Assembly: GCA_964517125.1 (NCBI GenBank)
Contig: CAZFBD010000009.1
Coordinates: forward strand, 19,884-83,883
Direction of reading: 5' to 3'
DNA: 64,000 nt
Source of the DNA: SHLQ01 sp964517125
GTDB taxonomy: Bacteria; Actinomycetota; Acidimicrobiia; Acidimicrobiales; SHLQ01
Part shown: positions 47,104 to 55,390 of the stretch, in pieces
Layout of the letters: the number at the start of each line of letters is the position of its first letter
How positions within the stretch are numbered: the stretch's first letter is position 1
Notes under the pieces: model-generated
Databases searched by the model: none
The model's input: the letters and a program-made list of their open reading frames with translations, nothing else
Told to the model about the DNA's origin: nothing
Made by a program: the position numbers and the translations under genes

Positions 47104-47482
47104 GGGTGATGTCTCGTTTCGAAAGGATGTGTCGTAGGGACTGCCGACCGCGGTGCACTCGCATCTTCGCTGCCGATGAGCTGACGTTGAGCACCTCGGC
47201 TACTTCACGCATGGAGAGCTGCTCCACGTCGCGCAGCACCACCGCCATGCGCTCGTCGGAACCAAGCTGAGCGAAGGCGCTCGAGATCTCCACTGCAATG
47301 TCGGACAGCACGGCCTGATCGGCCGACCCCAACGCGGTGGTTGCTGCTTCAGGCAGCATCGTCGGATCCACGGGCACGGCCCGACGTTGCCGCAACACCG
47401 TGAGCGCTTCCCGGTAGGCGACCTGCAGGAGCCTTGCCAACCAGACCAACCACCAAACCCCATTCCCGGGGTCTGACCCCAT
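47093..47482 (-). pseudogene. ECF sigma factor lacking region 2 (5'-truncated)
   Basis: 129 residues from the ATG at 47482. Sigma region 4 is intact: FAQLGSDERMAVVLRDVEQLSMREVAEVLNVSSSAAKMRVHRGRQSLRHIL near residues 74-124. Only the last part of region 2 seems present (VAYREALTVLRQRR near residues 23-36); the core-binding and -10-recognition helices should lie ahead of it but the sequence instead meets GGGGTCTGACCCC (47468-47480) and the 3' end of the YgfK-like gene. A usual ECF factor has about 170-200 residues. Without region 2 it should not bind RNA polymerase as a sigma factor. It could still act as a DNA-binding protein. Confidence 0.65.
47468..47480. repeat. 13-base palindrome at the truncation point
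   Basis: GGGGTC-T-GACCCC is a perfect palindrome with a one-base centre. A related block occurs on the minus strand at 24079-24100 (ACCAAACAGGGGTCTGAC), where both copies share ACCAAAC just before GGGGTCTGAC. It may be a REP-like or transposition scar; no transposase is near. Confidence 0.5.
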
Positions 47483-47508
47483 TGTGAGGTTGTGACCGCG
47501 TGGGGTGG

Positions 47509-49326
47509 TCAGTGCATGGGGTGGAGGGGGTTTCCCTTGGTGCTGTTGAGGAGCATCGAAACGAGATTGACCTGTTCGGCGTCGACGTCTGACCCGGTGA
47601 CGCCGTCGGCTGCCACCAGGAACCCCTGCCCGCCGCGGGCCTCGAAGAGTGCAGCGTCGGTGTACAGTCGTGGCTTCACCACCGCCGGGTCCCCGTTCTC
47701 CGGGCAGAACGTCATGCAGTTGCCGCACTCGTTGCAGAGCTCGCTCAGGACCAGGTACTGCTGGCGGCCGGCACCCTCGCCGATCGACTCCTTCATGGAG
47801 TCGGGCGTGGGGATGGAGAAGAACGCGTCGTTCGGACACACGGTGATGCAGAAGTTGCAAGCGACGCAGCCGAACATCTCCAGATCGTGTTCGACCTCTC
47901 GCGGAAGCTTCTCGTTGCCCGACAGGTGATAGTCCTGCACACCATCGCCTCTGATGTGGGAGACGTGTTGCTCGCACGTGGTTGCGTACCCTCGCTCCGT
48001 GGCCGCAGCCTGACGCTGCGCCTTCCACTCAGGAAGCGTGCTCGCTCCGGACTCGCGAACCTGCTTCGTCAGCTCTTTCAGCATCGGAGCGAGACGGCCG
48101 TAGCCACCGGGCTTGAGCAGGTCGGAACAGACCGTGGCGGGGTTGACGCCCATCGCGATCGTGTCGGCGAGGTTCTCCTTGGTGACGCCGGCGCTGAAGC
48201 TCACCATGATCTCGCCGTCGTGACCGGGAACGTCGAGCACACCCGGCAACGCGTCGGACAACTTCGACAGCAGCGTCGATGCGAGGACATGCAACGGCGG
48301 GCCGCTCAGGTACATGGTGTCTTCGGGCATCCACTGCTTGGCGTTGTTCACCACCAGCGTGTTGGTGAGTTTGATGCCGAACGTGCGACCGCGTTCCTTT
48401 GCGTAATCGTTGAGTTCGGCGATCAGCTCGATGCCTCGCTCGAACTGCAGATCTTCGGCGAACGCTTCCTCTTTGACGTCGACGTCGGTGTATCCGAGCT
48501 CGTCGTTCACGATGCCAGCCACGGTCTCGTAGCCCAGGAGGGTCGGGTTCAGCTTCACGATGACATCGAGTACGTGTTCGTCGATGAGGTGACGGGTGAT
48601 CGACTCGATCTCATCGGGCGGACAGCCATGGAACGTTGACAGCGTGAGCGTGTCGGACAAGGCGGTCGTGAAGTCGTGGTCGCGGTAGGCGGCGAACTCG
48701 TCGGGGATGTCGGGCCGGAGTGCTTCGATCTCGGCGGTCGCATCGCGCATGCCGCGGATGAAACCGGCGACCTCGGGCGAGGAGATCCCGGCGAGGTCAT
48801 AGCCAACCGACATGTCGAAGACGTGTGGGCCCGGATCTGCACCAACGTGATCCCGGATGGGCTCCCAGTCGCGCAGGATGTCGAGCAGCATCGATGCCTT
48901 GGCGTACTCGGTGAGGCTCTGCGGAATCCGCAGTTCCTGGCTCCACTCGATGTTGTACCCGATGGTCTGCATGTCGATGCATGGGCGTGCGATCTCGAGC
49001 TCGTCCAGGATCTGGATCGTCTTCAACTCGAAGAGGCGAGAGCCGCCGAGCCACGACAACACGATGTTCTCGGCGAGCTGGCTGTGTGGTCCTGCGGCGG
49101 GTCCGATCGGCGACGCACACCGGCGGCCAAGAAAGTCGAAGCCCAGGTCGACGTCGGGGTCCGGCTTCCAGAATCGCGCCGTTGGAAGATCGAAGATCTT
49201 GTTGCGGGTGGCCCACTCGTGGTCGATTCGACGCAGCAGCTGACCCAACGACATGGGTGTGAGCGGTGGCGTGGCACCATGCGGCACATGCCCGGGATGG
49301 TTTGAGCTGAGGGCGTCCTGCGTCAT
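47509..49326 (-). CDS. YgfK-like iron-sulfur oxidoreductase (putative selenate-reductase-type subunit)
   Basis: 605 residues from the ATG at 49326. The N-terminal TIM-barrel region matches E. coli YgfK closely in pattern: CASPIGPAAGPHSQLAENIVLSWLGG, FELKTIQILDELEIARPCIDMQTIGYNIEWSQEL near residues 70-130. Near the C-terminus two ferredoxin-type motifs, CVACNFCITVCP near 482 and CNECGNCMTFCP near 530, hold two 4Fe-4S clusters. The FAD/NAD half of E. coli YgfK (about 1030 residues) is absent, so another protein must supply electrons. E. coli YgfK belongs to a purine/selenium-linked locus. A palindromic operator precedes it. Activity is not proven. Confidence 0.85.
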   Translation of the reverse strand: MTQDALSSNHPGHVPHGATPPLTPMSLGQLLRRIDHEWATRNKIFDLPTARFWKPDPDVDLGFDFLGRRCASPIGPAAGPHSQLAENIVLSWLGGSRLFELKTIQILDELEIARPCIDMQTIGYNIEWSQELRIPQSLTEYAKASMLLDILRDWEPIRDHVGADPGPHVFDMSVGYDLAGISSPEVAGFIRGMRDATAEIEALRPDIPDEFAAYRDHDFTTALSDTLTLSTFHGCPPDEIESITRHLIDEHVLDVIVKLNPTLLGYETVAGIVNDELGYTDVDVKEEAFAEDLQFERGIELIAELNDYAKERGRTFGIKLTNTLVVNNAKQWMPEDTMYLSGPPLHVLASTLLSKLSDALPGVLDVPGHDGEIMVSFSAGVTKENLADTIAMGVNPATVCSDLLKPGGYGRLAPMLKELTKQVRESGASTLPEWKAQRQAAATERGYATTCEQHVSHIRGDGVQDYHLSGNEKLPREVEHDLEMFGCVACNFCITVCPNDAFFSIPTPDSMKESIGEGAGRQQYLVLSELCNECGNCMTFCPENGDPAVVKPRLYTDAALFEARGGQGFLVAADGVTGSDVDAEQVNLVSMLLNSTKGNPLHPMH

Positions 49327-49343
49327 GCAGCCAGCGTAGTTCT

Positions 49344-49362
49344 GCTTTACAAAATGTAAAGC
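49344..49362. promoter_or_regulatory. Perfect AT-rich palindrome before the YgfK-like gene
   Basis: GCTTTACA-AAA-TGTAAAGC, two 8-base complementary arms with a 3-base centre, lies 18-36 bases upstream of the YgfK-like ATG and 10 bases from the stop of the next gene. The A/T-rich core is unusual in this GC-rich DNA and has the form of an operator for a TetR-, GntR- or MarR-type repressor. Confidence 0.65.
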
Positions 49363-49372
49363 GTGCGGGCGA

Positions 49373-50821
49373 TCATCGTTCACCGCCGCGTAACACACGC
49401 AGATAGGTGCCTGGCGAGATTCCGTACGCGGCCCGAAACTCGGCGTTGGGAACCAGCCTGGTCTTGGCGTACCGGTATCGATTGCGCACTCCGGGAGTGA
49501 GCAGCAGACCGGTGGCCTCACGCCAGAAGACGTCCCGCACGAACGGCCGCTCTCGGCCGTGACGGACCAGAAGGCGTTCGACAGCTCGGGGCTGCAGGTG
49601 CGCAGCGTGGCCTTGCAGGATGGGAAGACTCAGCTGTGACCCCATCTTCTCCGCAGTGGCCCTCATGACTCCCGTGAGTCGAAGGGCTGCCGCGAACTCC
49701 TGCAGCTTCGCCGTGGAGACATCTGCGAGCTCGGTGAAGTCCCGCCAGGTTCCGGGCCGGATGGCCTTGCTCGCATACCAGTGAACCGATGCATGTAGCA
49801 GGCGTGCATGCTTCGGGGCCGCGTGCAGCGTGGCACCTCCGAGCTCGAAGGCTTCGGGCGTATCGAAGTATGGAGCAGCGCCGTACGCGCCCATGCCGCC
49901 GACGGTGACCTGCCGATGCACGTCCAGGATCAGCCGTTCGGCGGTGAGGTAGGTGCAGCCTTTGTCGACGGCAAATGGGTGCGTCATGTCCTGGAACAGC
50001 GGCGTGAACGGGGAACCATCGGATCGAAGGGCGGCGGTTGCGTCGTCGTATCGGTCGGCGGGTACGAGGATGTCGGCGTCGCCGAACTCCCGCAGACTGG
50101 GGTCGGCGTGATCCAAATGGGCGACGGCAACACCCTTGAGGATGCGATGTGGAACTCCGGCACCATCAAGGAGGCGCACCGCCTGCAGCAGCATCTGTTC
50201 GACCCGCAGGCAATGCAGCTGGTTGGCTGCCCATCGTTCCTGCACGAGGTCCCGGTCACGTGCGGTGGCGTCGACCCATCCAAGGTCGATCGCATACGCA
50301 AGTTGCCCGATTCCGCCGCCAACCTCGACCGCGTCGATGACGTCTGCTGCTGGCCCGATGTCGGCCAGACGCAGCGGTGCAGTGGAACCTGCGGACCGAC
50401 CGAACGTCTGGAGGAGGAGCCACAGGTCAGCGATGGACGGCGCATGACGCGGCTCGATGTCGGGCGCAGTTCGGAGAGGCGATTTCTCGACACTCAGCGA
50501 GAATTCGCCTGGAGCCCAGGTGTCGGTCAGATCGATGCGGAGCAACCCAAGCTTCACGAGTTGAAAGGCGAGGTTGGTGGCGTCCGCGAGTCGGACCGAC
50601 CGTTCGGTGGCGGGGTCTCCGTCGTCGGCGATCTGCTCTATCGTTCGCCCAGCCGCAAGTTGATCCCAGATTCTGGTCCCGGTGGCATTCAGCCGAATCG
50701 GCAGATGCCCGGTGGGCTCGACGGGCACCAAGAGCAACTCGTCCGCCAGGCGCCGATGCAGATGCGGTTGCGGCAGAAGGCGACCGGTGATCTCGCTGGT
50801 GACAGCGGCCGTCGACATCAC
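49373..50821 (-). CDS. PqqD-like / nucleotidyltransferase-like (NTP_transf_5) fusion protein
   Basis: 482 residues. The first about 100 residues form a PqqD-type peptide-binding domain: LPIRLNATGTRIWDQLAAGRTIEQIADD near residues 41-68 and LVKLGLLRID near 88-97. A nucleotidyltransferase-like domain follows: LLDGAGVPHRILKGVAVAHLDHADPSLREFGDADILVP near 216-253, with the paired acidic FGDADI motif, and LDVHRQVTVGG near 303. Such proteins accompany HprK-like kinases in polysaccharide and peptide clusters. Its ATG overlaps the BY-kinase stop by four bases. The substrate is unknown; a role in processing a peptide or sugar product is inferred. Confidence 0.75.
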   Translation of the reverse strand: MMSTAAVTSEITGRLLPQPHLHRRLADELLLVPVEPTGHLPIRLNATGTRIWDQLAAGRTIEQIADDGDPATERSVRLADATNLAFQLVKLGLLRIDLTDTWAPGEFSLSVEKSPLRTAPDIEPRHAPSIADLWLLLQTFGRSAGSTAPLRLADIGPAADVIDAVEVGGGIGQLAYAIDLGWVDATARDRDLVQERWAANQLHCLRVEQMLLQAVRLLDGAGVPHRILKGVAVAHLDHADPSLREFGDADILVPADRYDDATAALRSDGSPFTPLFQDMTHPFAVDKGCTYLTAERLILDVHRQVTVGGMGAYGAAPYFDTPEAFELGGATLHAAPKHARLLHASVHWYASKAIRPGTWRDFTELADVSTAKLQEFAAALRLTGVMRATAEKMGSQLSLPILQGHAAHLQPRAVERLLVRHGRERPFVRDVFWREATGLLLTPGVRNRYRYAKTRLVPNAEFRAAYGISPGTYLRVLRGGER

Positions 50822-52446
50822 CGGGTGGCGTACCCGTGCGAGTAGACGTCGTTGCCTTCGGTACTCGCACCGACGAGGACCGTGCCCAACGTGTCGATTC
50901 GGCTGGACCGCAGGATGCGGTGTGCTTCCGAGAGTTCTTTGGCCGACGTCTTGCCTGCACCAACAACCATGACCGCGGTGTCGCAGTGGACGGCGAGCTC
51001 GACGGTGTCGGCAACCGACAGGATCGGTGCACTGTCGATGATGACCCGGTCGTACATGCTGCTCACCTTCTCCATGAGCACGCCCATTGCCGGCGACCTC
51101 AGCAGATCGATCACGTTCTCAGCCTGCACGTGCCCGGACGGAATCACATCGAGGTTGTCGTCGACGAGCGTTCCGAAGATGACTTCGTCGAGCGACAGCG
51201 TCCCTTCGAGATAGTCGGACAGGCCCTGCCGGTTGGAGATGTCGAGCCGGATCGTGGCCATCGGGCGGTAGAGGTCGGCCTCGATGAGCAGCGTGCGAGT
51301 GCCACCGAAGGCGGAGAGGGAGGCGAGCCGCAATGACGTGGTGGTCTTTCCCTCGCCCTCGTTGGCGCTGGTCACCAACACCCGGCGAAGCGGTCCGTTG
51401 CCGATCTCCGCAAGACTCAAACCGGACAACACCCGCTGGTAGGCCTCGTCCACGCCGTGGGTCACGCCGCGGCTGCGGATCTTCGGAATGGATGCCAGGT
51501 GGTCGACGGGGATTGCAGCGCCGATGTCATCGGCGGTTGCCAGGCGACCGTCGAGCGTCTCCAGAAGAAGGACGAGGCCGGCGGCCAGAATGAGCCCCGC
51601 CACGCCGCCAAGCAGGAGGTTGCGGGCGACGTTCGGTTCGAACGGCCGAGCGGGAACGTCGGCGGTTGCGTTCATTCGTGCCGAGATCGTGGGACCGCTC
51701 AGCAGGTCCTGTTGCACCTGCAGCTGCGAACGGGTGCCCTGTAGACGTGCGATCTGCAGGTCGAGTGCGTCGAGCTCGGTCCTGGCCAGTTCGACGAGGA
51801 GCAACCGTTCGGTTCCGAGTCGTGCGATCTCGACTGGATCGGTAGACGACGCAATCACTTCGTCAAGCGCCGTGGTGGGCGCAAGCACAATGTCTCGTCG
51901 TTCGAGCAGGCCGGCCACCGAGGTGTCGATCGCGGCGAGCGAGCCAGCCAGCTCGCTGAGCTCGAACTCGTGCCGAAGGTCGAGATACGTCTGGGCCCAT
52001 GCGTTCGCTGCCGCTGCGGCGTCAGGGCCGTTGCCCGCGGTGGCCCGGAAAAGGATGGAGTTCCGGTTGCCAGCATCCTCGCTTGCCTCGTCGGCGATGA
52101 TCGTGACCGTGGTTTCCGGCGGACTCGCAGCCGTGGCAGCGCTTTGAAAGGCGTTGCCATTCAGGAATGCCTGCTCACCGGCAACCGACCTGGTGACATC
52201 GAGGGCGCCGTCCAATGCAAAGAGGCTCGCCGTTTCACGTGTACGTACCAACACCGTGGCCGTCGAGCGGTAGCTCGCATCCTGCAGGACCGTTGCCGCA
52301 ACCGCGGCAGCAATCACCAGTGCGAAGCAGGCAAGGAACGCCCACTTTCGTCGGCCGAAGATCTGCAGGTAGTCACGAAGCTCAAGCTCCGCCTGCAATC
52401 CGCCCGCGACAGAACCCGATGAGGTGATCACATCAGGCCCGCCCAT
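50818..52446 (-). CDS. Wzz / BY-kinase (chain-length and tyrosine-kinase protein of polysaccharide export)
   Basis: 542 residues. After a 30-residue cytosolic start there is one membrane segment (WAFLACFALVIAAAVAATVL), a periplasmic Wzz-like domain with long helices (about 60-270), and a second segment (LLLGGVAGLILAAGLVLLL). The cytosolic kinase part has Walker A SANEGEGKTTTSLRLAS near residues 360-376, Walker A' LLIEADLYRP and Walker B VIIDSAPIL near 467-475. The C-terminus carries only two Tyr (DVYSHGYATR), a small autophosphorylation cluster. The protein should control polymer length and export. It is coupled to the PqqD-nucleotidyltransferase gene. Confidence 0.9.
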   Translation of the reverse strand: MGGPDVITSSGSVAGGLQAELELRDYLQIFGRRKWAFLACFALVIAAAVAATVLQDASYRSTATVLVRTRETASLFALDGALDVTRSVAGEQAFLNGNAFQSAATAASPPETTVTIIADEASEDAGNRNSILFRATAGNGPDAAAAANAWAQTYLDLRHEFELSELAGSLAAIDTSVAGLLERRDIVLAPTTALDEVIASSTDPVEIARLGTERLLLVELARTELDALDLQIARLQGTRSQLQVQQDLLSGPTISARMNATADVPARPFEPNVARNLLLGGVAGLILAAGLVLLLETLDGRLATADDIGAAIPVDHLASIPKIRSRGVTHGVDEAYQRVLSGLSLAEIGNGPLRRVLVTSANEGEGKTTTSLRLASLSAFGGTRTLLIEADLYRPMATIRLDISNRQGLSDYLEGTLSLDEVIFGTLVDDNLDVIPSGHVQAENVIDLLRSPAMGVLMEKVSSMYDRVIIDSAPILSVADTVELAVHCDTAVMVVGAGKTSAKELSEAHRILRSSRIDTLGTVLVGASTEGNDVYSHGYATR

Positions 52447-52456
52447 CCGTGGAACC

Positions 52457-53047
52457 TCAGGGACTTCCGGTGACCGAGATCACGAGGAGGAGGAAGTCGG
52501 ACGGTTGAAAGTCGCCTCGATCCAAGAAGTTCGCCACCTTCATGTCGGCGCTGATCTCTGCACTTGCGGTTGCATTGTCGAGAGGTAGCCCTGCTCCAGC
52601 GGTCGTCCAGACACAGCCAGCCCCGAGGTAGCCCGCGAATGTGAAGGTCGCTCCGGCCTGCGCAGTGAGGGCGACTGATCCAGGGCCTACCACGGCCGAG
52701 AAGGAACCAGATGGAGGGCAGGTGTCCGAGTGCAGTGTGCCGCCAATGATTGCGTTACCGAGGACGGTCGGAAACGGGGAGCATGGCGAGCCTGCGGGCG
52801 GTGTCGGGAACCCAAACGCTCCCCCGATGCAAGTTCCCGTGGCTGGATCGACCCTGAACGAATACAGCGTCGTCGTCATTGCACCAGCGACTGAGGTTTT
52901 GAGGATCTGTGGAGCCACGTAGGCGGCTCCAGTTGTGGCCAAGCCGGTCTTGAGCAGTCGCCGACGACTTGCTCCGTTTGCTCCGGCAGCCTCACCCTGG
53001 GTCACAATTTCCACTTTCTGTCGCTTTCGAACGTAGACGCCAATCAT
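52457..53047 (-). CDS. Small Tat-exported hypothetical protein, candidate substrate of the HprK/PqqD cluster
   Basis: 196 residues. A twin-arginine signal (GASRRRLLKTGLATTGAAYVAPQIL, residues 24-48) is followed by a Gly/Ser/Thr/Pro-rich beta-type domain with four Cys in mature sequence (TGTCIGG, SPCSPF, SDTCPPSG, GAGCVWTT). It has no known family. The signal resembles that of the Tat protein at 41862: R-R then an AP-x-[VI] motif near its end. It lies between the BY-kinase gene (10 bases) and the HprK-like gene (80 bases), so it is probably expressed with them and could be a structural surface protein or the target of the modifying enzymes. Confidence 0.65.
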   Translation of the reverse strand: MIGVYVRKRQKVEIVTQGEAAGANGASRRRLLKTGLATTGAAYVAPQILKTSVAGAMTTTLYSFRVDPATGTCIGGAFGFPTPPAGSPCSPFPTVLGNAIIGGTLHSDTCPPSGSFSAVVGPGSVALTAQAGATFTFAGYLGAGCVWTTAGAGLPLDNATASAEISADMKVANFLDRGDFQPSDFLLLVISVTGSP

Positions 53048-53127
53048 CGAGTGTCACACAGGACAGAAAAGGCGTCGAATCGACACTCTACGTTGTTGCA
53101 TGATTGGCTTCGGTGAACGCGAAGCGT

Positions 53128-54078
53128 TCATCCGAGGAGCTGCAACGCTCCGGTCGACGTGTCGAACGTGACGTACTCATCGCCGATCTGCACGCCGCTC
53201 ATGTTGGGGTCTTCCATTGGCATCGGCTCGACGTCGTATGGTTGAGGGACGGCGAGTTCCGACACGTGGTCGATGACGTCATGGATGGCGCGCGTGGAGC
53301 CGTATCGGACACCGATCGCCGGAAGGCGGGCGGCGAGCTCAGCCAGAACGTGAAATGCCTGGGCCGTCAGCGGAAGGTACGCGGACTCGCACAGCTGCAG
53401 AAGTGCCTGGCCGGGCGACAGCGCGTCGACCGTCGTGGCTTCTCCACTGGCGAACGTTGGGAAGACGACGAACCCGGCAGCCGCCTGTGGCTGCACGGCG
53501 CAATCGCCGAACACCGTCGGGTCCACGTAGTCGACCGTGTTGCGGAAGGCGGCTCCGGCCGTTCGATCGGGGCGGTCGATGGTGATGCCGTCCCAGCTGC
53601 CCGCCTTGAGCGTGAGCGCCTTCGGGTAGCCGGCAACCTCGGCTGCAGAGATGACAGCGACCAACTCGTCGGCCAGATAGTCGTGGTTCCCGGTGGTGAG
53701 CAGCGTCGCAACAAGCGTGCTCTTGCCCGACCCGGATCTTCCGGGCATCAAGATTGCCCATCCTCGCTCATCCGCCACCGCTCCGGCATGGAGCAGCGGC
53801 AGGTCCACGCGACGGCGCTGCGACGCATGGAAGTTCACCATCGAGACGACCGTCTGCAGCGCGGCAGATGGGGCACAGGTCCGATGGTCGTCGTCGAAGC
53901 GGAGTTGCACCTGATCGTCGGCCACCGAGACCGCCAGTCGGGCGACCGGAACAACCGTCTCTGCGCAATGCCGAAATGTTTGGCCGACGAGCGCTGCCAG
54001 CTCGTGGTCGTCGCACACGACATCGAAGGGCAGCTCGATCGCGCGGAACGGCCCGACGGCCGACCCGGCTTCGGTCAT
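53128..54078 (-). CDS. HprK-like serine kinase
   Basis: 316 residues from the ATG at 54078 (MTEAGSAVGP). The Walker A motif ILMPGRSGSGKSTLVATLL lies near residues 109-127, preceded by LPLLHAGAVADERGWA and followed by LADELVAVISAAEVAGYPKALTLKAG, a pattern typical of HprK-related kinases of the C-terminal HPr kinase fold that lack the regulatory N-terminal domain. No PTS protein is near, so the target is probably not HPr. It overlaps the M20 gene upstream by four bases and precedes the Tat protein and the BY-kinase gene. Confidence 0.82.
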   Translation of the reverse strand: MTEAGSAVGPFRAIELPFDVVCDDHELAALVGQTFRHCAETVVPVARLAVSVADDQVQLRFDDDHRTCAPSAALQTVVSMVNFHASQRRRVDLPLLHAGAVADERGWAILMPGRSGSGKSTLVATLLTTGNHDYLADELVAVISAAEVAGYPKALTLKAGSWDGITIDRPDRTAGAAFRNTVDYVDPTVFGDCAVQPQAAAGFVVFPTFASGEATTVDALSPGQALLQLCESAYLPLTAQAFHVLAELAARLPAIGVRYGSTRAIHDVIDHVSELAVPQPYDVEPMPMEDPNMSGVQIGDEYVTFDTSTGALQLLG

Positions 54079-55310
54079 CCGTTGGCCAGCTTCACCATGG
54101 TGTGGAGCATCACGTTGGCGCCGGCCTCGAGATCGGAGGGAGACGTGTACTCGGCCGGGTTGTGGCTGATGCCATCGCGGCTCGGGGTGAACACCATTGC
54201 GGTTGGGCACACCCTCGCCATCATCTGTGCATCGTGGCCGGCGCCCGACGGCATGCGCTTGACGCTGTGGCCGAGTTTGGCGGCGGTTGCCTCGACCATG
54301 TCGACCACGTCGGGGTCGAAGATCACCGGTTCGAATCGGGCGAGCACCCGGGTTTCGACCGTGCAGTTTTCCGCGGCCGCAGTTGCCTCGAGGAATTCGT
54401 TGAATCGCCGCTCGGCCTCCTGCAGCACGGCTTCGTCGGTGTTCCGAATGTCGACCGTGAAGCTGGCCGACGCGGGAACCACATTGACCAGGTTCGGTCG
54501 GAACTCGATGCGGCCCACGGTGCCGACCTGCGGATGCCCGAGCTCGTCGGCCAGTTCTCGCACGAACGCCACACACGCTGCGGCCACATACCCAGGGTCG
54601 CGACGCATGGACATGGGGGTGGTGCCGGCGTGGTTCGACTGGCCGGTCACCTCGACCTCGGTCCAGCTGATGCCCTGCACGCCCTCCACGGCACCAACCG
54701 TGATGCCTTCCCGTTCCAGGACGGGACCCTGTTCGACATGTAGTTCCACGAATGAATGTGGGACGGCTCCCGGCAGTGGAGCGGTGCCGTTGTAGCCGAT
54801 GCGTTCGAGCTCGGCACCCACGATGGCGCCGTCGATGCCCTCGATGTCCAGGGCTTCCTCCAGCGCCATTCCTCCGACGTAGACCAGGCTGCCAAGCATG
54901 TCGGGTGGGAACCTGGCGCCTTCTTCGTCGGTGAAGAACGCCACGCTGATGGGTCGGGCCGGTGTGATGCCCGCGGCTTGCAGGGTCTCGATGACCTCGA
55001 GCCCGGCGAGCACTCCAAGATTGCCGTCGTAGCGGCCACCGGTCCGCACGGTATCGATGTGCGAGCCACACATGACGGCTGGCCCGTCGGTCTGGCCAGC
55101 CATGGTGGCGACGACGTTGCCGATGCCATCGACGATGACATCGAGACCGAGGTCGTGCATCCACGTGACGACCAGATCGCGGCCGGCCTTGTCCTCGTCG
55201 GTGAGCGCAAGACGAGCGCACCCTTCGGTTCCTTCGATCTCACCGATGGCTGCGAGCTCGGCGAGCCGGGCAGAGAGACGGTTGATGTCGATCGTCAGCG
55301 AGGTGTCCAC
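54075..55310 (-). CDS. M20-family amidohydrolase (N-carbamoyl-L-amino acid hydrolase/allantoate amidohydrolase type)
   Basis: 411 residues. Zinc ligands and motifs: VMCGSHIDTVRTGGRYDGNLGVLAGLEVI near residues 80-108, FFTDEEGARFPPDMLGS near 125-141, FVELHVEQGPVLE near 186-198, and the dimerisation/substrate part GQSNHAGTTPMSMRRDP near 220-236; the last His is in FTPSRDGISHNP. This is the hydantoinase/carbamoylase subfamily, which releases ammonia and CO2 from N-carbamoyl amino acids or ureido compounds. The metabolic pathway is not otherwise present. It is coupled to the HprK-like gene by a four-base overlap, which is unexpected. Confidence 0.92.
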   Translation of the reverse strand: MDTSLTIDINRLSARLAELAAIGEIEGTEGCARLALTDEDKAGRDLVVTWMHDLGLDVIVDGIGNVVATMAGQTDGPAVMCGSHIDTVRTGGRYDGNLGVLAGLEVIETLQAAGITPARPISVAFFTDEEGARFPPDMLGSLVYVGGMALEEALDIEGIDGAIVGAELERIGYNGTAPLPGAVPHSFVELHVEQGPVLEREGITVGAVEGVQGISWTEVEVTGQSNHAGTTPMSMRRDPGYVAAACVAFVRELADELGHPQVGTVGRIEFRPNLVNVVPASASFTVDIRNTDEAVLQEAERRFNEFLEATAAAENCTVETRVLARFEPVIFDPDVVDMVEATAAKLGHSVKRMPSGAGHDAQMMARVCPTAMVFTPSRDGISHNPAEYTSPSDLEAGANVMLHTMVKLANG

Positions 55311-55390
55311 GGCGACTCCTGATTCGGTGGAAGAGCGTTACGGATTGTACGGCGTGAGGAACGCTGCGGAGAACCCAACCACGCTCGGCT

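Noticed and set aside
54321..54342. GGTTCGAATC-type string resembling a tRNA T-loop
   Set aside because: It lies inside the M20 peptidase coding sequence and no acceptor stem or anticodon arm can be drawn around it. No other tRNA-like structure was found.
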